Source: Dyella_B sp035690825 (lineage in GTDB: Bacteria > Pseudomonadota > Gammaproteobacteria > Xanthomonadales > Rhodanobacteraceae). Taken from it: 64,000 nt of DNA. Below the pieces are notes generated by a model, which did no database searches, was not told the DNA's origin, and worked only from the letters and a program-made list of their open reading frames with translations. The stretch is from assembly GCF_051954575.1 (NCBI RefSeq), contig NZ_JBQCHP010000028.1:62001-126000 (forward strand). The letters run 5' to 3'. The position numbers and the translations under genes were made by a program. This document shows positions 58,480-64,000 of this stretch, in pieces (position 1 is the first letter of the stretch; each line of letters starts with the position of its first letter).

Positions 58480-59778
58480 ATGAATCACGCTTCCCTGAAG
58501 ATGCTGGCCGGCGCGGCGTTTGCGCTGATGTTGGCGAGCACTCCGGCGCTAGCGAGCGACAACTCGTCGGGCGATCAGAAAGCGGCCCCGCAATATCCCA
58601 ATGCGACCCGCAAAGAACCCAAGCTGGATCTGACCGACAAGAAGGAACAGGAAGCGCTCAGCAAGGGACTCGATGCCGTACAGGCCAATAACAAAGACCA
58701 GGCCACGCAGCTGCTGCAGCCGCTCATCGACAGCAGCAAGAGCAAGTATGTGCAGGCATTGGCATTGCAAGGATTGGCCCGCGTGCATGCGCTGAACAAC
58801 GATGTGCCCGGCGGCATCGATATGTTGAAGCGCGCACTCGACAACGGCGTCATGCCGAACGACACCTACTTCACACTGGAACTCGAACTGGCCCAGTTCT
58901 ACCTGATCAATCAGCAATACCAGCAGGCCATCGACACGGTCGAAAAGTGGCGCAACGAAGGCAAGAACGACAAGCCCGAATCGCATGCGCTGGAAGGCGA
59001 AGCGTATTACCGCATGCAGAAATATCCCGAGGCGATTGCCGCCATCAAGCAGGCGCAGTCGATGGCGGGCGCCAAGGCCGATCCGCGCTGGAACCAATTG
59101 CTGATGCTGGCCTACAACGATTCCGGTCAAAAGGACAAGGCTGCCGAGATCGCCAAGCAGCAGGCCGCCTCCGCACCAACCGATCCCACCAGCTTCCACA
59201 ACGCGCTGAGTCTGGACATCCAGATGAACAAGTACGACGACGCGTTGAAGTTGATGGAAGACGGCAAATCCAAAGGCCTTGTGAGCTCGGAAAACGACTA
59301 CGTGACGATGGCCAAGCTTTATATGAATAAAGCCCAGGACCAGGCCACGCAGGATCCGGGTCCCGACTCCGAGAAAGCTGTGCAGACGCTGCAAGATGGC
59401 ATGGCCAAAGGCGTGGTGAAAGCCAGCGCTGAAAACTATGTGCTGATGGGCGATGCGCACATGATCGGCGGCGACGCCAGTGCGGCAGCCGAGGCGTATG
59501 AGAAGGCCGTGCCGCTGGCGAGCGACGGTGAACCGGCCTACAAGGCGGGCGTCGCGCTGGTCACCCAGAACGAAAACAGCAAGGCCAAGCAGCTGCTGCA
59601 ACAAGCCATCAGCAAGGGTGTGAAGCACAAGGGCAAGGCCTACATGGCGCTGGCCCAGGCGAACATCGGCCTGAAGGACAAGGCAGCTGCAGCCACCGCA
59701 GTCATGGAAGCTGAAAAGGATCCGGAAACCGCCGCACAAGCCAAGAAATGGTTGAAGGATGCAAACATCGGCGGTTGA
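58480..59778 (+). CDS. Exported tetratricopeptide-repeat protein
   Basis: 432 residues with a signal peptide (LKMLAGAAFALMLASTPALA, cleavage about residue 26). The mature part is a series of TPR helices: LIDSSKSKYVQALALQGLARVHALNNDVPGGIDML, ESHALEGEAYYRMQKYPEAIAAIKQAQSM, DASAAAEAYEKAVPLASDGEPAYKAGVALV, AYMALAQANIGLKDKAAAATAV. Probably a periplasmic scaffold. GAGGA precedes ATG 58480. Position before tonB suggests a link to envelope transport, but this is not proven. Confidence 0.88.
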   Translation: MNHASLKMLAGAAFALMLASTPALASDNSSGDQKAAPQYPNATRKEPKLDLTDKKEQEALSKGLDAVQANNKDQATQLLQPLIDSSKSKYVQALALQGLARVHALNNDVPGGIDMLKRALDNGVMPNDTYFTLELELAQFYLINQQYQQAIDTVEKWRNEGKNDKPESHALEGEAYYRMQKYPEAIAAIKQAQSMAGAKADPRWNQLLMLAYNDSGQKDKAAEIAKQQAASAPTDPTSFHNALSLDIQMNKYDDALKLMEDGKSKGLVSSENDYVTMAKLYMNKAQDQATQDPGPDSEKAVQTLQDGMAKGVVKASAENYVLMGDAHMIGGDASAAAEAYEKAVPLASDGEPAYKAGVALVTQNENSKAKQLLQQAISKGVKHKGKAYMALAQANIGLKDKAAAATAVMEAEKDPETAAQAKKWLKDANIGG

Positions 59779-60003
59779 TTGAAAAGCACCTGGCGAAAAC
59801 GTTTTAGTGTGGTCAGATGGACGTCCAAAAGATTGCCATCTTAGACCTACACAAAAGCTATACAAACGCCATGTGCTGTTGTACCGTTGGACTTTTCCCG
59901 CGTTGTCCAGTGGCAAATGTCACCCTTTATGGGAGCGGACTTTTGCCGATGGATGCTGCGACCTCGATTCCGATATCCATTAGCTCCTGATTGAAAGCGA
60001 CAG

Positions 60004-60663
60004 ATGGCCTCAAGTAACCAAGATACCGGCACTAAGCCGTTCAGTTGGGGGCGCACATGGGCGTTGGCGGTAGCCATTGCGCTGCATGCATTTGCGTTCC
60101 TCATACTGATCGCGCCTGCAGCTCCGCCCAAAACGGCTGAAGTTCAGAAAGAAAAGATCGTGCAGGTGAACTTCATCGAGCCGCCACCGCCACCGCCTCC
60201 CCCGCCGCCGCCGCCGCCGGAACCACCGAAGCAGCCGCCGCCGAAGATCATCAAGCAGGTGGTGCCGCCGCCGACTCCGCCACCGCCGGCTCCGCCGCCG
60301 GCCGTGCAGGAAGCGTCGGCCAATCCGACACCGTCGCCGCCGCCGGCTCCGCCGGCGCCGCCCGCGCCGCCTGCGGATATCACGGCAAGCCAGGACATCA
60401 GCTACAACAGCCGCATGCAGCCGAAGTACCCGCCACAGGCGATTCGCCAACGGCACGAAGGCACCGTGACGCTGTTGATTCTGGTGGCCGTGGATGGCAC
60501 GCCTAAGGACATCAAGGTCGAACAGTCCAGTGGTTTCCGCGAGCTGGATCGCGCAGCAATTGAGGCAGCCCAGAAATGGCGTTTCAATGCTGAGATGAAA
60601 AACGGTAAAAAGGTTGAAGGCTACGTACGCGTACCCGTCAACTTCAATCTCAATCAGCTGTAA
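60004..60663 (+). CDS. tonB: Energy transducer TonB
   Basis: 219 residues. An N-terminal membrane anchor (TWALAVAIALHAFAFLILIAP, about 19-39) is followed by EKIVQVNFIEPPPPPP and a long Pro-rich periplasmic spacer (about 60-120). The C-terminal TonB domain (about 130-219) has MQPKYPPQAIRQRHEGTVTLLILVAVDGTPKDIKVEQSSGFRELDRAAIEAAQKWRF. It transmits proton-motive force to outer-membrane receptors. First gene of tonB-exbB-exbD-exbD. Confidence 0.96.
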   Translation: MASSNQDTGTKPFSWGRTWALAVAIALHAFAFLILIAPAAPPKTAEVQKEKIVQVNFIEPPPPPPPPPPPPPEPPKQPPPKIIKQVVPPPTPPPPAPPPAVQEASANPTPSPPPAPPAPPAPPADITASQDISYNSRMQPKYPPQAIRQRHEGTVTLLILVAVDGTPKDIKVEQSSGFRELDRAAIEAAQKWRFNAEMKNGKKVEGYVRVPVNFNLNQL

Positions 60664-60713
60664 TACCTCATTACAGTTAAAGTTAACGCCTGACTTTCCC
60701 AAGGGTAGCGCTT

Positions 60714-61490
60714 ATGTTCCAACAAACTCCTGCTCCGACCGATGCCGCTCCGGCTCTGGGTGGCAACGCCAACGCCCAGGCCATGCAACAGATGGGCTTC
60801 GGCGACCTTATCCACCACTTCGACCCACTCGGCTGGATCGTGTTCATCGTGCTGGTGGTGATGTCGTTCTCCTCGTGGTACTTCATCGTCGCCAACGCCA
60901 TTCGTAACTCGATGGTCCGCAGCCGCGCCGATGGCGTCATCAACGGCTTCTGGTCCAACAACTCCACCCAGGACGCGATCCGTGAGCTGGAAGCCCAGCC
61001 CAAGGGCGAGCCCTTCTCGAAGATCGCCCTCGATGCCGCTTCGGCCGTGGCCCACCACCAGCAGGCTTCTGCCGGCGGCGGCCGTCTTGCCGAATCGCTG
61101 AGCCGTTCGGAATTCATCGATCGCGCCCTGCGTCAGGCCGTCGCTCGCGAAAGCCTGCGTCTGGAAGGCGGCATGACCCTGCTGGCGACGGTCGGTTCGT
61201 CCGCTCCGTTCATCGGTCTGCTCGGCACCGTGTGGGGTATCTACCACGCCCTGATCCGTATCGCGGCCTCCGGCAATGCTTCGATGGAAGCGGTGGCTGG
61301 CCCGGTGGGTGAAGCGCTGATCATGACCGCCTTCGGTCTGTTCGTGGCTATCCCGGCCGTGCTTGCCTACAACTTCTTCACCCGTTCCAACCGCCTGACC
61401 TACGCCCGCTTCGACGAATTCGCGCACGACCTGCACGACTTCTTCGCCACCGGTGCGCGCGTCGAAGGCGTCGCTCCGACTCAGAAGTGA
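60714..61490 (+). CDS. exbB: Biopolymer transport protein ExbB (MotA/TolQ/ExbB channel)
   Basis: 258 residues. Three membrane helices: LGWIVFIVLVVMSFSSWYFI, MTLLATVGSSAPFIGLLGTVWGIYHAL and AEALIMTAFGLFVAIPAVLAYNFF-like (GEALIMTAFGLFVAIPAVLA). The SAPFIGLLGTVWGI loop is the family signature. Forms the proton channel with ExbD. 50 bases after tonB, AAGG before ATG. Confidence 0.96.
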   Translation: MFQQTPAPTDAAPALGGNANAQAMQQMGFGDLIHHFDPLGWIVFIVLVVMSFSSWYFIVANAIRNSMVRSRADGVINGFWSNNSTQDAIRELEAQPKGEPFSKIALDAASAVAHHQQASAGGGRLAESLSRSEFIDRALRQAVARESLRLEGGMTLLATVGSSAPFIGLLGTVWGIYHALIRIAASGNASMEAVAGPVGEALIMTAFGLFVAIPAVLAYNFFTRSNRLTYARFDEFAHDLHDFFATGARVEGVAPTQK

Positions 61491-61500
61491 GGGTTGACCC

Positions 61501-61923
61501 ATGGCGATGAGCTCCGGAAACGAATCCGGCTCGCCGATGTCGGAAATCAACGTCACGCCGCTGGTCGACGTGATGCTGGTGCTGCTGATCATCTTCATGA
61601 TCACAGCACCGCTGATGTCGCACCGGATCACGATTAAGCTGCCGACGGCCAACCCGCACCAGGAAGAGAAGACTCCTCCGCCTGAGGTGGTCGATCTGGC
61701 GATCAAGTCAGACGGCAGCATGTATTTCCAAGACAACCAGAACCCGATCACGGATGTCGAGCTGAAGGCTCAGTTTGCGACCTTGGCCAACCATTCGCCG
61801 CAGCCTGAACTGCAGATTCGTGCGGCGCATGACACCGAGTTCAAAGCGGTCCGTAAGGCTCTCGGCGAAGCGAAGGATGCCGGTTTGGTCCACGTCGGCT
61901 TCATGACGACCGGCAAGGAGTGA
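61501..61923 (+). CDS. exbD1: Biopolymer transport protein ExbD (first copy)
   Basis: 140 residues. MSEINVTPLVDVMLVLLIIFMITAPLMSHRITIKLP contains the single membrane helix with the proton-conducting Asp (PLVDVMLVLL). The rest is a small periplasmic domain. 10 bases after exbB. In Xanthomonas, the first ExbD is needed for iron uptake. Confidence 0.96.
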   Translation: MAMSSGNESGSPMSEINVTPLVDVMLVLLIIFMITAPLMSHRITIKLPTANPHQEEKTPPPEVVDLAIKSDGSMYFQDNQNPITDVELKAQFATLANHSPQPELQIRAAHDTEFKAVRKALGEAKDAGLVHVGFMTTGKE

Positions 61924-61929
61924 TGTGCC

Positions 61930-62349
61930 ATGGCATTTAGTACAGGTGGTGGCAAAGGCCCCATGGCCGACATCAACGTCACGCCGCTGGTCGACGTGAT
62001 GTTGGTGCTCCTGATCATCTTCATGATCACGGCGCCGATCATGACCCATAAGGTCAAGATCGACCTGCCGCAGCCGAACCCTAACGTGATTCCGCCGTCG
62101 AATCCGCCGGAACCGATCCATCTGAAGATCGATCAGTCCGGTGCGTTCTACTGGAACGACACGCCGGTGGACGAGGCGCAGCTGAAGACGCAGATCGCGG
62201 TGATCTCGACCAAGGCCGAGGCGGACCAACCGGAAGTGCAGATCGATGCGGCCGACCAGGTGCCTTACCAGGTGGTCGCACGCGTGCTGGCCGATGCGAA
62301 GAGCTATGGCTTGAACAAGATCGGCTTTACCGAAAGTACCGGGCAGTAA
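61930..62349 (+). CDS. exbD2: Biopolymer transport protein ExbD (second copy)
   Basis: 139 residues. The segment MADINVTPLVDVMLVLLIIFMITAPIMTHKVKIDLP is nearly identical to that of the first copy, while the periplasmic part differs. The start is ATG 61930 or the Met before ADINV. It sits 6 bases after exbD1. In Xanthomonas the second ExbD is dispensable for ferric iron uptake but has been tied to other TonB-dependent processes. Followed by a terminator. Confidence 0.95.
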   Translation: MAFSTGGGKGPMADINVTPLVDVMLVLLIIFMITAPIMTHKVKIDLPQPNPNVIPPSNPPEPIHLKIDQSGAFYWNDTPVDEAQLKTQIAVISTKAEADQPEVQIDAADQVPYQVVARVLADAKSYGLNKIGFTESTGQ

Positions 62350-62400
62350 CAGCGGCGGTTGAATCGGAACAGTTCAACCTAAGCAAACCAGCGTTACCCA

Positions 62401-62433
62401 CAGAACCCCCGCGCATGCGGGGGTTTCTGTTTT
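62401..62433 (+). terminator. Rho-independent terminator of the tonB-exbB-exbD-exbD operon
   Basis: CAGAACCCCCGC and GCGGGGGTTTCTG form a stem with one bulged T around a GCAT loop, followed by TTTT. It lies 51 bases past the exbD2 stop. Confidence 0.9.
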
Positions 62434-62535
62434 GCGGCTCCAAGTCTTTATACGGGTAGGCTGGGATAGCGTCCCGGCAGGGCCATGCCTGAGCATTTCA
62501 AGGCAACACCAAATAGCCGTCTAAACGGCCATCGT

Positions 62536-63279
62536 TCAGCGAAGAATCTGCAGGTATTTGCGCACCGTAGCGGCGAGGCCTTCGTACAGCGCCTCGCCAA
62601 TCAGCGCGTGGCCGATGGAGACCTCGGCCAGTCCCGGAATGGCGACGCGCAAGGTGCCGAGGTTGGCTTGGCTGAGATCATGCCCGGCATTGACCGCCAA
62701 CCCAGCCTGCTGGGCACGACGAGCCGTCTCGACACACAACTCCAATTGCTCCTTGGCGTCGCCTTCCGCAAAGGCATGCGCATAAGGGCCGGTATAGATT
62801 TCCACGCGCTGCACGCCGATCGCCACGGCATGCTCGAATCCCGTAGCGCCTGGATCGACGAATAAGCTCACGCGACAACCCAACTCGCGCAGCTCGGCGA
62901 CCAGCGGGCGTAGCCGTTGCGCATCCTGCGCCAGATCGAAACCGTGATCGGAGGTGATCTGGCCGTCGCTGTCCGGTACCAGGGTCACCTGGGTGGGGCG
63001 AACTTCACGCGCCAGTGCTAGCAGTCCGGGGTAGGCGCCGCGAGGCGCGGCAAATGGGTTGCCCTCGATGTTGTACTCCACGCGTCCACGCAGGATCGCA
63101 GCCAGCGCGCGCACGTCATCGGGACGCACATGGCGCAGATCCGGGCGAGGATGCACGGTGATGCCGCCGCAGCCGGCCTCGATGCAAGTGACCGCGGCGC
63201 GCGCCATGTCCGGTTCGTTGCCGCCGCGCGAATTGCGCAGTACGGCGATCTTGTTGAGATTGACGCTGAGCAGAGTCAT
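62536..63279 (-). CDS. pdxJ: Pyridoxine 5'-phosphate synthase
   Basis: 247 residues. The enzyme condenses 1-deoxy-D-xylulose-5-phosphate with aminoacetone phosphate in DXP-dependent vitamin B6 synthesis. Family motifs: LLSVNLNKIAVLRNSRGGNEPDM, GITVHPRPDLRHVRPDDV, NPFAAPRGAYPG-like region, TLVPDSDGQITSDHGFD, VSLFVDPGA and YTGPYAHAF. It sits next to the tonB cluster as in Xanthomonas. ATG 63279 starts the family sequence; the opening to 63414 overlaps the next gene. Confidence 0.95.
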   Translation of the reverse strand: MTLLSVNLNKIAVLRNSRGGNEPDMARAAVTCIEAGCGGITVHPRPDLRHVRPDDVRALAAILRGRVEYNIEGNPFAAPRGAYPGLLALAREVRPTQVTLVPDSDGQITSDHGFDLAQDAQRLRPLVAELRELGCRVSLFVDPGATGFEHAVAIGVQRVEIYTGPYAHAFAEGDAKEQLELCVETARRAQQAGLAVNAGHDLSQANLGTLRVAIPGLAEVSIGHALIGEALYEGLAATVRKYLQILR

Positions 63280-63319
63280 GGAGTCGGGAACAAATCGTGG
63301 GCCGAACACAGTGCTCCGT

Positions 63320-63964
63320 TCAGGCGCTGTCGGCAAGTGTCCAATGCGCAATGCTCCGGTCCGGCCCCCGCCAGGCAAGGCTGGCGACATGACCGACCCC
63401 GGCGGACAAGGCATGGAGCTGCCATTGCGCCGGATCGTCGCCGTCCAGCCAGATGACCTGCGGCGACGCGGGCGCTACCGCCAGACGCAGGCGGTCCAGG
63501 CCAAAGGCAATGCCACGCCCCGTCGCCTTGAGTACCGCTTCCTTGTTCGTCCACAGCTGCAGAAACGCCGCCTCCTGCTTCGATGGAGGCAGCGCCGCCA
63601 ATGCCGCGACTTCTTCCGGATGAAAAAAGCGCTGCGCCAGTTGCATGGCATGTGCACGAGGCCGCACGCGCTCGAGATCGACTCCGGGCGTGACATCGCG
63701 CGCCACGGCGATCAATGCCGTGTTGCCGCTGTGCGACCAGTTGAATTGCAACGCTCGCTGCGAGGGCTCCGCGAGTTCCGGCCGGCCATGTTCACCGTCG
63801 ATCAGCGTCACCGCATGCGCGGGCATGTCGAGGTACATGCCGAGCAGCGCGCATAACGGCTCACGCCGCTGCGCTTTTTCGTAGCGAAGCTGCCATACGT
63901 GGATTTGATCGTTGCCCAGGTCGGCAGCGATGTCGGTGACGTCCTGGCCTTGCACGGTGCGCAT
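63320..63964 (-). CDS. 4'-phosphopantetheinyl transferase (Sfp/AcpT type)
   Basis: 214 residues. The three PPTase motifs are FNWSHSGNTALIAVA (about 74-88), GVDLERVRPR (Mg-binding Asp/Glu, about 94) and LQLWTNKEAVLKATGRGI (about 135-152). It transfers phosphopantetheine from CoA to carrier proteins. No synthase cluster is nearby, so the partner is unknown. 40 bases before pdxJ in the same direction. Confidence 0.93.
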   Translation of the reverse strand: MRTVQGQDVTDIAADLGNDQIHVWQLRYEKAQRREPLCALLGMYLDMPAHAVTLIDGEHGRPELAEPSQRALQFNWSHSGNTALIAVARDVTPGVDLERVRPRAHAMQLAQRFFHPEEVAALAALPPSKQEAAFLQLWTNKEAVLKATGRGIAFGLDRLRLAVAPASPQVIWLDGDDPAQWQLHALSAGVGHVASLAWRGPDRSIAHWTLADSA

Positions 63965-64000
63965 ACGCGCATGCTGCCGGAACGTTGTGGGCTTTCACAA

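Noticed and set aside
63320..63964. Phosphopantetheinyl transferase as a mark of a natural-product cluster
   Set aside because: No polyketide or peptide synthetase gene is in reach; pdxJ and the tonB cluster are housekeeping neighbours.

Overview
The window is GC-rich, gene-dense chromosomal DNA from a gammaproteobacterium, most likely Xanthomonadales and probably Rhodanobacteraceae (Dyella, Rhodanobacter or Luteibacter type). This assignment is inferred from gene content and order: rpmH-rnpA-yidC-mnmE diverging from dnaA-dnaN-recF-gyrB, then tonB-exbB-exbD-exbD followed by pdxJ, plus lptM-dapF-DUF484-xerC-hslV-hslU. No prophage, insertion sequence, CRISPR array, rRNA or tRNA gene was seen.

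Layout. 0-5 kb: the end of an RND drug-efflux operon (permease and outer-membrane lipoprotein), an AI-2E family permease and a YqjD/YqjE-like trio of small membrane proteins. 5-13 kb: a Raf-kinase-inhibitor-like protein, a Ycf46-like AAA+ ATPase, a YheT-type hydrolase coupled to a PlsC acyltransferase, a TetR/MFS pair with twin operators, an Lrp-type regulator and phenylalanine hydroxylase. 13-24 kb: an SGNH esterase, a RES/Xre toxin-antitoxin pair, a translationally coupled ParB-like/SulP/DUF885 operon, a WYL regulator next to a four-gene operon (DJ-1-like, small protein, GFA, GST), and fructose-1,6-bisphosphatase. 24-37 kb: prolyl 4-hydroxylase-like oxygenase, oligopeptidase A, a cyclic-nucleotide-binding patatin, a gamma-carbonic anhydrase-like protein, a large palindromic non-coding element, a PNGase A-family glycoamidase, aroE and a TonB-dependent receptor. 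37-46 kb: a RimK-like ATP-grasp protein facing a GNAT acetyltransferase, then the lptM-dapF-DUF484-xerC-hslVU block. 46-64 kb: GST, ribokinase, the replication-origin region with dnaA, dnaN, recF and gyrB, a TPR protein, the TonB energising complex, pdxJ and a phosphopantetheinyl transferase.

The probable replication origin is the dnaA-dnaN interval (53136-53408), which holds one perfect and two near-perfect DnaA boxes. Genes immediately left of dnaA run leftward and those right of it run rightward, as expected around an origin. The TonB/ExbB/ExbD proteins at 60-62 kb would energise receptors such as the one at 34-36.6 kb.

The most unusual feature is the non-coding repeat content. Two related REP-like palindromic families (GTAGGTTGGGG... 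and GTAGGTTGGGTTAGCGC...) lie at gene 3' ends. In at least four genes the repeat itself supplies the TAG stop codon. In one place (29371-30005) the two halves of such an element flank a nested palindrome of about 560 bp with 85-bp arms. Other points of interest are the ParB-like/SulP/DUF885 operon, the DJ-1-like protein lacking its nucleophile cysteine, the RimK-like/GNAT pair and the bacterial PNGase A homologue.
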